64,000 nt of DNA from Verticillium longisporum (taxonomy: Eukaryota; Ascomycota; Sordariomycetes; Glomerellales; Plectosphaerellaceae), in the NCBI GenBank assembly GCA_019188255.1, contig JAETXT010000008.1:3286001-3350000 (forward strand), given 5' to 3'. Position numbers and translations under genes: made by a program. The notes below the pieces were generated by a model. That model was given only the letters and a program-made list of their open reading frames with translations, had not been told where the DNA came from and did not search any database. Below are positions 20,048-29,109 of the stretch, one piece after another (within the stretch, counting starts at the first letter, position 1; each line of letters begins with the position of its first letter).

Positions 20048-22364
20048 GGAGGTTCTCGTTGTTGTTAAATTTGTACATAACTAATCTCACACTTATATAC
20101 CTTGCCCACATAGTAATCCCCCTTATCAAAGGGTGTTAATTGGTTCGCGCTATGACCGGTCTTGTGTATCGAGTGGAAGACGCTGACGCTGAATGGGAGC
20201 AGGCCGACATGCCTACTGTCGGCCTCGCTAGAACTGGTGATTTGAGGGCAAGGTAAGTTGGTCCATGACCCCTCCAAGGGAGGCGAGGCCCTCTACTACT
20301 CAATTATACCCGAGTTCACGCTGCCCTCGGGTTGTTCTTGCGAACCTGTCCCTTTGACATGGGGCCAAGCCTAGATGCATACAAGGCCCAAGAAGCGAGT
20401 CGCAACGGCTTACTACACTCGAGGTGCCAGTGCTGAAGCATGCGTCTGCCATCCATAAGAGACCAAAGGCCCTCGTCCTGATCAGGAAATGCTCTTCGCG
20501 ACAAACTCTACCCTGCTCACGGCCCTCCCATGGTTAGCGCTCACCTCTAGCGAGGACCCTGCTCATATCTCAGGACAAAGCAATGCGGTGACGATCACGG
20601 GCGGGACCACCATGGACTTGTCGATCTCTGCCACTGTTTGTGCGGCCGCTGGCCAGCATCGGCACTGGAAATTTGGGGACGGTCGCGATCGGAAGTTGAG
20701 CGACGCGGGAACGAGCGGGTCTAGCTAGCGTCGATGGCGGCGGACGGCGCCGTCGGCCGTGGAAGGCAGTCTATTGGATCGTGCATCGGTTCCGGGTTAC
20801 ACGGCCCCGCATTTCTTCTCTGACTCCGTTGTGACTTGTTCGTGGCGGCACGTCCACTTTTCAAAGTGCGGTGGGAGGTGTGCGTGATTCGGCACGGCGA
20901 GGTGGAGGTGAGGGTCGAGAGCGAGATTGCGGCCTTGTGAGACTCTGGCGCACATGTTGAAGCTCCATTCTAGCAGCAGCTCAGATAAGTATAGTAACGT
21001 TACTTCTCGTTAACGAGTGGAGATTTTATCATGGGCACAGCGTCCTGGGAAGTTGTTTAGGTCCATCTTCGGAAACGCAGCGTTCTTGCTACTGACGAAA
21101 ACCGAGAGCCAAGGTGGTCGGATCGTTCGGGGTGCAGCAGTCTGATGATCATCTGTAAAGAAAGCAGCGAACCACGAGACATAGATCCCTGTGATAGACT
21201 TCTCACACTTTCCGTCAGTAGTTTTCATATAGAAGAGGCGACTTTCTACTCAACCTGTTAAGGCTTCCTGAGAGGCATCTTGCTTGTACACCCCACGTGA
21301 TTTGCCATCCTCGGCTTCATAGTAAAGGTGAATCCCTCCGTCCTCTGAGGTATCGGGTATAATGACCTCTGACACCTTCGAACTCATGAATCAATGCTCA
21401 TTGATCTACGCCAATGCTCTGTATGCCATGGAGCACGTATCAGTGTTACGGGTAAGACCCGTTGACATTGTAAAGGCCTGGGGTCTATATGGTACCTCTA
21501 TAAATGCAGCCCAGTTGAATAAACGTGAATCAACGACATTGATCCAATACCTATCATTTAGCTGAATTGGACAGCTGCCATGAGGCACTTTCGACCGTGC
21601 GACGGCTGCCACCAAGCCCCATTTGGGCCGACCGTAACAACTATATGTAGCACATAATGCTTTTAGGGATACTGTACGTCAACAAAAGCCCCTCTTTCGA
21701 GTGCGGAATGATACCGGACCTGAAGAGGACGACCCGCCCCTCATGGCTCTGAAAACAACCCGGTCAAAGAGTGGTCATCTAGCCCCGCATGACCAGAGGC
21801 ATTTTAACATGAAGGTGCGAGCGCATGCAGCTTGTTCACCTGAATCTGAGGCCTGCAATGATGGGAATCTGCGATTACCATTCGACAAAAAGGGCCTGTT
21901 GCGGCTTGAATGCATATGCGAACCGCAGCGCCCTCTGACGTTGGTATCTTTGGATCTCCAACTACTACCTGAGTGGCCGGGGAATGGGCCCGCCCAGTGT
22001 CCGATCAGCTCGAAACAGTCAAGCGTCGATGCGTCATCTGCAGTCATGCAATATCTCGATGCAGTCATCCACAAGCATGCGGTCATGCTGTGCGTCCTCT
22101 GACTGACGATGCCCTCGGCGAATACCCTCTGCTCCTCTGCTCGTCAGGAACCTACTTCTATCGGGAAGGGAACATGATGTGATGCAGCAAGGGACTATAT
22201 ATGAGGGGCTCGGCTGTCTCCCTCCAGCAGCGAGACTTCACATTGCACTTCAACCATTTCGCATTATCACCATCCTAGACAGGCCATTTCATAATCGAGA
22301 TATCGAGTCTATATCCCTCGATTCACTCCATCATTTCGCTCTCAATTACTCCTCCACTCTCATC
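20048..22364. other. Intergenic, AT-richer region containing a solo-LTR-like element
   Basis: About 2.3 kb without a recognisable gene. Base composition is visibly more AT-rich from 20950 to 21700. It contains the LTR-like element at 21444-21639. Short open frames up to ~130 codons (for example 21701-22102) have no family resemblance. Confidence 0.55.
21444..21639. mobile_element. Solo-LTR-like element, copy 1 (about 196 bp)
   Basis: Begins TGTTACGGGT and ends CCGACCGTAACA, i.e. TG..CA ends with short inverted repeats (TGTTACGG/CCGTAACA). Inside are CCTCTATAAATGCAGCCCAG (TATA-like) and GCTGAATTGGACAGCTGCC. It is homologous along its length to the element at 30350-30527 but diverged. The flanking bases (ATCAG left, ACTAT right) do not form a target-site duplication, so this copy is old or rearranged. 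Confidence 0.75.
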
Positions 22365-23039
22365 ATGTCCGCTCGCGCACGTTCGGCCGCCATGCCACCC
22401 AAAACCAGCTCCACGCAGGCCGGAGTCAAACGGTCAAAGCCGTCACACATCACTGCCGCTCAAACGCCGAAACCGGCCGCCACGGCGCAATCAACAGGCC
22501 CCTCACTGCCTGAGCCTGTGTTCTTCTTCAAGCCTGACGATCCAGAGGTCGGGTTTCTTTCTCAATGGTACCCCAGTCCCTTCTCGGACCCGTCAGACCC
22601 CTCCGTTGTCTTCCCGTCAGCCGAGCACTACATGATGTACCACAAGGCCCTCCTCTTTGACACGTCCGCCGCCGCCGGCATTCTGGAGGCGACGAACGCG
22701 AGTGAGGTCCGCGCCCTGGGCCGCCAGGTGGCTGGCTTTGACGAGCCGGTCTGGAATGAGAACAAGATGCGCATCGTCACGGAGGGGAACCGGCTCAAGT
22801 TCTCGCAAGGCTCCGCGTCAAGACTGCTTCGCGAGCGGCTGCTCGCTACGGCTGGTCGGGATCTCGTCGAGGCGAGTCCGACGGACCGCATCTGGGGCAT
22901 CGGCCTCAGTGCCGAAAAGGCCGCGTCGTCCGACCGCAAGAATTGGGGGAAGAACCTCCTGGGAACTGCGCTGATGACGGTCAGGAAGGAGCTGCTTGCC
23001 GAAGAGGACAGGCTGAGAGAGGAGGCGGAGCGTAGATAA
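22365..23039 (+). CDS. NADAR-domain protein (YbiA/DUF1768 family)
   Basis: Single exon, about 224 residues. NADAR domains are N-glycosidases; bacterial YbiA acts on riboflavin-pathway intermediates and other members act on ADP-ribosylated nucleic acid. After a basic, Pro/Ser-rich N-terminus (residues 1-50) the domain shows all hallmark segments: FFFKPDDPEVGFLSQWYPSP, VVFPSAEHYMMYHKALLFD, RIVTEGNRLKFSQ, TDRIWGIGLS and NWGKNLLGTALMTVRKEL. The Glu in SAEHYM and the Trp/Gly of DRIWGIGL are the expected active-site elements. ATG at 22365 was chosen because sequence upstream is not NADAR-like; a second ATG at 22392 (MPPKTSS) is possible. It stands alone, so no biochemical partner can be inferred. 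Confidence 0.9.
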   Translation: MSARARSAAMPPKTSSTQAGVKRSKPSHITAAQTPKPAATAQSTGPSLPEPVFFFKPDDPEVGFLSQWYPSPFSDPSDPSVVFPSAEHYMMYHKALLFDTSAAAGILEATNASEVRALGRQVAGFDEPVWNENKMRIVTEGNRLKFSQGSASRLLRERLLATAGRDLVEASPTDRIWGIGLSAEKAASSDRKNWGKNLLGTALMTVRKELLAEEDRLREEAERR

Positions 23040-23945
23040 GCGGTCTTCTAGTTTGATTAGTTTTCAGAACGTGAACAGTTCTTTGGCTTCTTTGATCAGG
23101 TTTCGTAGCTGCGTCTGTTTGGTGTTCCGCTATACGGTCGGCCTTGCAAATACTATTATACTCACCCGGAGAGCCGTTGATGACCAACTGTGAAGGGCGA
23201 TGCTTGATCACAAGAAATCTCCATGTCGCAGATTCGAGTGTCATTTTCGCCGAGTACAGGGGCCACTTCAACAGCAAGCGATACAAATACAACGAGCCTG
23301 ATAAGGAAGACAAACAAGACGTCTTGGCCTGATAACAACCCTCCCCCCCAGGACTCTCGTCGAACCACGTCTCGACGGCTCATCTGGGCTATCTCTGGCT
23401 TATCATGTCGGAACTTGCGATCCGTGATAAGGCTCGAGATTGGCGCCCCAGCTTCGTGCTCGACATCTGCCCACCCCTCCCCCCTTCGCGATAAGGACTT
23501 CCCGTCCCTGCGAGTTCCCCAGGTTCTTTCCCCCAGCCTTTGCGGCCCTCAGATCTGAACGGGGCCATCCGGATCGACGACAGGGTGCAGACCATATGCA
23601 AGCCCGTCCGATCCGATCTCGTGAGGCTCCAAACGGCAGTTGAGGCGGGGCCGTTACACGCGGCTGAACGACCGCCCCGCCAAGTCGACCCTGACATGAC
23701 AAGACACGATGCGACACGAACAGTCACAGAGATCGCGGCAAATGAGCAAGAACCTTGGAACAAAACGAAAAGACTCTCTCGTGAAAGGGAAAAAAGTGGA
23801 ATCGCTCTCTATTACAAGTCTATTCCCAAAACAAAACGAATTCTCATGATACATCTTTGTTTCATTCTCCCCGCCTTGGCGATGGGCGCGAGCTCTCTGT
23901 CTCTTCGCTCTCTCACGCGGCGGCGGCCTCACGGCATCCTGCGAA
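23040..23945. other. Intergenic region between convergent genes
   Basis: About 0.9 kb containing both 3' ends. Small open frames on both strands have no recognisable features. Confidence 0.45.
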
Positions 23946-25085
23946 TTATATCGCCAAGATACCCTGCACAATGCGCTCGGTCGTGTTCTGCAGCGGCATG
24001 TATCCGAACCAGTCGGAGAAGTCGCGCAGGCAGTCGTTCCTCAGCTTGGCGTGGCCCGGCTTGCGGCTAATGCCCGACTTGGGCTCCGTGTTGACGGGCA
24101 GGCCCATGCCGTGAACCTCGAGGGGGCCCTCGCAGGACAGCATGGAGGAGACAAAGTTGAGTGCGATATCCTCGCAGTTGAAGTGCTCATCAATAGCAGT
24201 GCGCAGGCGGGTCATGAGGGGGTCGGTGGAGGAGAAGTAGTCGAGCACCTCAATGTGAGCGAAAGCGAGGCCCGTCAGCACAAGGGCGTATTCGGAGCGA
24301 CCCTTCTCGCGGCAAAGGCTGTACTGGTAGCTTCCGGGCCCGCGAGGGGTGTCGACGCAGCGGGCAAAGGCACCAGTGAGGCGGTGGCGGCCGTACTTGC
24401 GCCAGGTCTGGAAGACAAAGTCGAGGTCGGCGGGCGGGTAGTGGACATCGTCGTCGGAAAGAAGGATGGCCTTGGTCTTGTACTCTGGGTCGGGGAACAG
24501 CTTCTCGTTCAGCGAGTTGCGGCGGGAGACACGGTAACGAACGCCGACGCCGCGGGCGGAGACAAAGTTGGGCGGGGGCGTGGACTCGAGGTCGTTCCAC
24601 ACGATGACGATTTCGTGCAGAGAGGGAATCACGTTGTCTGTGAGGAGGTGGAGCGTCTGGTTCAGTTCATCGGGACGCCGGTACGTCTGAATGGCTATGC
24701 TGCAGAAGGGCACGATGTCAGTGAGTGGACTGGTAAGCGAGGGCGGACGAGGTGAGACATACGTGAACTTGTCATCCATGAGGCCCGAGTATTTGGATTG
24801 CGACTCGTCCCACAGGTTGAGCGAGGCCACCTTGTCGCGACCGGCGCACTGAGGACGCAGCACGCCATTGTCGCTGTTGGAGGAAGCGCTCTTCTGGGCA
24901 TCGGCGGTACCGGTGGTGACGTGGGGGAGGTGCACTTCAGGGCCCCACGAGTTGAAGGAAAATAGAAGAAGTAGACTGGTGGCGAGGGCGAGGGCGAAGA
25001 GGACGTGCCGCTTGGTGAGCCACTGGGGCAGGTTCTTCAGGACCGAGGTCGTCGAGGTGCCATCGGACTTGTACATGGCGGGCAT
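23946..25085 (-). CDS. Glycosyltransferase family 64 (exostosin-like domain), type II membrane protein
   Basis: About 358 residues, exons 25085-24763 and 24699-23946. The 63-bp intron (24762-24700) has GTATGT..GCAG borders and its removal joins MDDKFT to IAIQTYRRPDELNQ. N-terminal residues are cytosolic, then a signal-anchor span (LFALALATSLLLLFSF, around residues 30-46), suggesting a Golgi or ER luminal enzyme. The GT64 core is clear: TYRRPDELNQTLHLL, EIVIVWNDLESTPPPNF, NSLNEKLFPDPEYKTKAILL, the metal-binding acidic run SDDDVHYPP, and HFNCEDIALNFVSSML followed by a Cys and RNDCLRDFSDWFGYMPL. Two ATGs (25085, 25076) are possible starts. The family transfers GlcNAc/GalNAc-type sugars in animals and other sugars in fungi and plants; the fungal donor and acceptor are unknown. 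Confidence 0.9.
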   Translation of the reverse strand: MPAMYKSDGTSTTSVLKNLPQWLTKRHVLFALALATSLLLLFSFNSWGPEVHLPHVTTGTADAQKSASSNSDNGVLRPQCAGRDKVASLNLWDESQSKYSGLMDDKFTYVSPRPPSLTSPLTDIVPFCSIAIQTYRRPDELNQTLHLLTDNVIPSLHEIVIVWNDLESTPPPNFVSARGVGVRYRVSRRNSLNEKLFPDPEYKTKAILLSDDDVHYPPADLDFVFQTWRKYGRHRLTGAFARCVDTPRGPGSYQYSLCREKGRSEYALVLTGLAFAHIEVLDYFSSTDPLMTRLRTAIDEHFNCEDIALNFVSSMLSCEGPLEVHGMGLPVNTEPKSGISRKPGHAKLRNDCLRDFSDWFGYMPLQNTTERIVQGILAI

Positions 25086-27657
25086 CAAATGTCGGGGATT
25101 CTCTGGACGGGCGGGGGTGGGGAGAAAGAGAGTGTGGTCGAGGTGCCCGGCGATGGAGAGGGTGCTCCAACAACGTGTCGCGATGTCGATGTCGATATCG
25201 CTGTCGCGGGGAAGAAGGTTGAAAAAAGAAGTCAAGTCGACAGTTGAAAGTGAATCCAGCCACTGTTCCCTTTCGTCCTGTCCTGCGGCTTGAACCAGGC
25301 TTGGTGTCTCGGGGCAAGTGGGTTTGAGATGATGCCAGGGCAGGGGGCGGCAGGTCAAATAAAGCCTGGCCGTCCAGTCTCGAGAATTGATGGCGATGGG
25401 GGGTGTCGAGGTACTTGGCCACGGGCGGGTCTAGAGCCTGTCTAGGGCGCTTTACCGAGGAAGGGTCTCCGGGTGTAAAGTATTGAGCTGAGAGCGAAAA
25501 ACCGATGGTTGCAGACAGGGTGAAATGAAGAGCAGCAGGGGAGAGAATTCTTTTTACCTAACGAGAATCCCACTGAGGAAATGTCGTGCTCATGGTGTGC
25601 ACACAGCCCCCCCGAAACGGAAACCTGAGTCGACGACGGCAGGAGCATGACAGGATTCACACGGGGCTGCTCTCAGGGGCAATGGGCTGGAAGAGCGGGA
25701 TTGGCATGAAGGGGCAAGCATGGGGGGGCCAAATGTCATTCTTCATTTGACGACGCGCTCCAGACATTTCTGGGGGGGCGTGAATGCGTGGGCTTGCATT
25801 CCTTCCCCTTGGCCTTGGGAGGGGTGTCGAGGCTGGCTGTTTGAGGCTCACGCTCCCTCCGATTTTTCTCTTCTGACGCACACACACGCTCTCTCTCTCT
25901 GGCATACGCGCTCTTGCTTGGCTCAGAAAAATATGTTTGGTATCTAGTCTGCCAAGTGGGCCGAGGGGAAGGTCGATCAGAGGGGCAGGCTGCTCGCTCC
26001 CGGTTTATTGCTGGTCATTTTTCTGTCACATTGCATCTGGGTCGAGCGTGACATTCTGGCTAGTCGAAGCTTGTTGGCATGATGACTGTTGGTGCTTGTT
26101 TGGGTCGGTCGGGGGCCGTAACCAAACGAATTGATCTGGGGTATTCTTGGCCCGAACGATTGAGAACGTAGCATGTAGCACACATGTCGTGCAAGGGATG
26201 GATGGGTGGAGAGACGCTGACGCCAGCGCTGATGACAGGCCTCTGCACAGCGGCTTGGGTTCCAGAATCAGTCTCCTCGCTTGGGGGCAAGGGGGATGGG
26301 GCTGCTGCTGACTGGAACTCGAGGCTTGTCAAGGCTTGGTAGGTACCTGACTGTCTTGGTACCTTAGGTGCCTAGGTACCCAGGGTGATTGCCTAGGGTA
26401 CATGCTCTTGTGTACCTGAGGCACCTGTCACCTACGTCCCTACCCTCGTACTAAGGCATGGGAAGGTACGACTCTACGCGATCGCCCCCGTCGATCGTGG
26501 TAGCCGCCATGTTCATGTGGGGAGCGCCTGCGGCCCCCAGGCCAGGCTGAGGATTGCTTCCCATCGTACGTGTTTGACGCCTCGTCTCTTCCTCCCATTC
26601 TCCCATTCTCCTTACTTAGGTACTGCTGGCATCCTGATCCCATTTTTAATTCCCATGACCACAATCCCTTTCCTCCGCCTGCTCGAAGCCGCAGCTGGCG
26701 AATGGCCAATGGTCCATCGACCGCCACAGACCACAACTCAATCTCCTCTTGGGGCAGATTCCCACGTTGCCGGACGATTCAGAACTGCTAGTCGCAAAGT
26801 AGACTGTGGAGAAGCAAGGCAAAGACAGTCGGTCGCAAAATTGCTATTCAAAACACATTGATGATTGACACAGGCAACCATCAGAAGCGAACCAGCGGGC
26901 CGCCGAACTACCACACACACATTGCTTACTTGCTACGTCCCATGACAAGGGTGGATTGGGAAACGCCCAGACACAGGCCAAGCTTCGACATTGGTACAGG
27001 CCAAGCTTTGTCCCGAGCGTCAACCCACAACCACGATCACCACATCGCCCAGACCGGCGTACTATGTACACATACGCACGCACGCACTCCTTCCTCTCTC
27101 ATTCTGGCCCCTTCCCACCAGCAAGGCGGCATGGGAAATAGGACGAAATATGAAGACTCGTTCCAGCCGTGCCACCCTTACGCCCGCCAGCGACCCTTGG
27201 CTCTCCTTCTTCATCATCCCTCTTCCGAACAATTCATTCCCCCGTCAAGGCCTTGGCCCCCTCAATACAGTACCCTGCCCATCCCGCCGCCGCCCCCCTG
27301 AAGAAACTTTGCTCGCTTGGCTTTTTAGTGGCAGTCTAATGGCGATTGACACTGCGACGAAGGCCTTGACTCTTCCGCGCTCTCACACACACTCTCTCTC
27401 TCCTCCCTCTCCCTCTCTCCTTTCCCTCCCTGGTCGACCCGCCCTAACGTGACCATACTTGCTGTGTCTCCCATTACCTCATACTTTTCCTGGTCCCGTC
27501 ATCCCAACTCTTTCTCTCTCGACCTCGCAACGACGCCCCTTCTCTCCGTTTGAGAGCGCGTTCGTATAACCCGGCTGAGCCATGCCGTACTGCTCCTAAC
27601 CTTAACCTTCTTCCGACCTCTTCCCCTTCCATCCCCCCCTTCCCCACGCCCCCCATC
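25086..27657. other. Gene-poor interval, with palindromic repeat cluster
   Basis: About 2.6 kb of divergent upstream space. No gene is convincing; small open frames around 26.5-27.5 kb lack similarity and codon bias. It contains the CCTAGG cluster at 26336-26445 and a strongly CT-rich tract (about 27360-27660) leading into the transporter start. Confidence 0.5.
26336..26445. repeat. CCTAGGTACC palindromic repeat cluster
   Basis: Contains GGTAGGTACCTGAC, GGTACCTTAGGTGCC, TAGGTACCCAGG, GCCTAGGGTACAT and TACCTGAGGCACC. Same word set as the clusters at 5.8 and 45.6 kb. Confidence 0.7.
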
Positions 27658-29109
27658 ATGGCATACTCTCCGCTGCCCGTCACGGAGGACGCGGCTCCCC
27701 CGCCGGCGCCGGCTCCGGCTGGGTCAACGCTACAGACTGCCATCTACATGGTGTATGTTGCTTCACTTGCCACTATCAAGTGCAATCTTTCAGTGCTAAT
27801 GACGAAGACAGCCTGTGGATCATTTCTTCCAACTTTACCATCTTGTTTAACAAGTATCTCATTGATACAATCGGTTTTGGTATGTACAAGCCCTCATCTG
27901 CCCCCTCAAGACGCGCTCGTGAGCTGACAAGACGCCAGGTTATCGTACGTTGTTTTCACGACTCACACGCTCACCCACTTGCACCCATGAACGCACATCT
28001 AACAGACTCTTTCTCTCTCGCTAGCTATCCTCTTGACCTGCTGGCACCTCGTCTTCGCTGCTGTCGTCACCCAGATTCTCGCCCGCACGACGACCTTGCT
28101 CGACAGTCGCCATCAGCTGCCGATCAGCGGCCGCTTTTTCATCCGTACCATCCTACCCATCGGCATCGTGTCATCAGGCTCTCTCGTCTGCTCCAATGTC
28201 GTCTACCTCTATCTCTCCGTCGCCTTCATCCAGATGCTCAAGGCCGCATCCCCGTCGCCGTCCTCTTCACCTCCTGGGCCATGGGCGTTGCCGACCCCAC
28301 CATGACCGCCATCGTCAACGTTCTCTGCATTGTCGCCGGCGTCGGCCTCGCCAGCGCCGGTGAGGTCGACATGTCCATGATCGGCACCGTCATCCAGCTC
28401 GCCGGCATCATGTTCGAGGCTTTGCGCGTTGTCCTCATTCAGAAGATGCTCAGCAACGAGGGCCTCAAAATGGATGCCCTCGTGGGTCTGTACTACTACG
28501 CACCTGTTTGCGCAGTCATGAACCTCGTCGTCGGAGCCGCGCTCGAGATGCCACACTTCAAGTACGAGGATCTCGAGCGAGCAGGGTTTATGATGCTCAT
28601 ACTCAATGCGGCTGTTGCTTTGCTGCTCAACTTCACCAGCATGGTCTTGGTCAGTCTCATGCCACGCCCCCGCCCCCGCACATTCTGCTGCCCAAGCTGC
28701 AACAAGACGCTAACAGGTGCAGATTGGCAAAACTTCTGGCCTCGTGACTACTCTCACGGGTATTTTCAAGAATATTTTGCTCATTGGCTGCTCCGTCCTC
28801 TTCTGGCACACCAAGATCTCTACCATCCAAGTTGTCGGCTACAGCGTCAGTCTGGCGGGCTTGATTCACTACTCTTTTGGCACGGAGAAGATTCTCGGAG
28901 CCCTCAAGGGAGCCTTGGCTATGGTCACTGGCGCTGTCGGGGCAGCATCGGTCTCGGGCGAAAAGTTCCGCCCGTCGCGGCGCATGCGCATCGGACTGGT
29001 CATCGCATTCATCACGCTATTGAGCATATGCATCTTCTTGGCGTACATGCGGCACATTGAGGCGTCGCCTTTGGAATGGGTTTGGTCAACAACTGGAGGG
29101 ACGGTATAG
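27658..29109 (+). CDS. Triose-phosphate/nucleotide-sugar transporter family (DUF250/TPT), with 6-nt microexon
   Basis: Drug/metabolite-superfamily transporter of about 393 residues, probably Golgi or endomembrane. Exons are 27658-27752, 27812-27879, 27939-27944, 28025-28649 and 28723-29109. The third exon is only GTTATC: with it the protein reads LIDTIGFG-YP-ILLTCWHL, matching the family's conserved IGFxYPIxLTCWH. Further hallmarks are IVSSGSLVCSNVVYLYLSVA, FIQMLKAA before the proline-valine TM, MFEALRVVLIQKML, and IGKTSGLVTTLTGIFKNILL plus VGYSVSLAGLIHYSFG. A C-run at 28250-28253 is one base short, so MLKAASP and VAVLFTSWAMGV lie in different frames. Adding one C gives a continuous family member. 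The tail has a last span (GLVIAFITLLSICIFLAYM). The transported sugar cannot be told from sequence. Confidence 0.9.

Noticed and set aside
21701..22102. 133-codon open frame between the LTR-like element and the NADAR gene
   Set aside because: No recognisable domain, compositionally neutral, and AT-rich surroundings produce such frames by chance.
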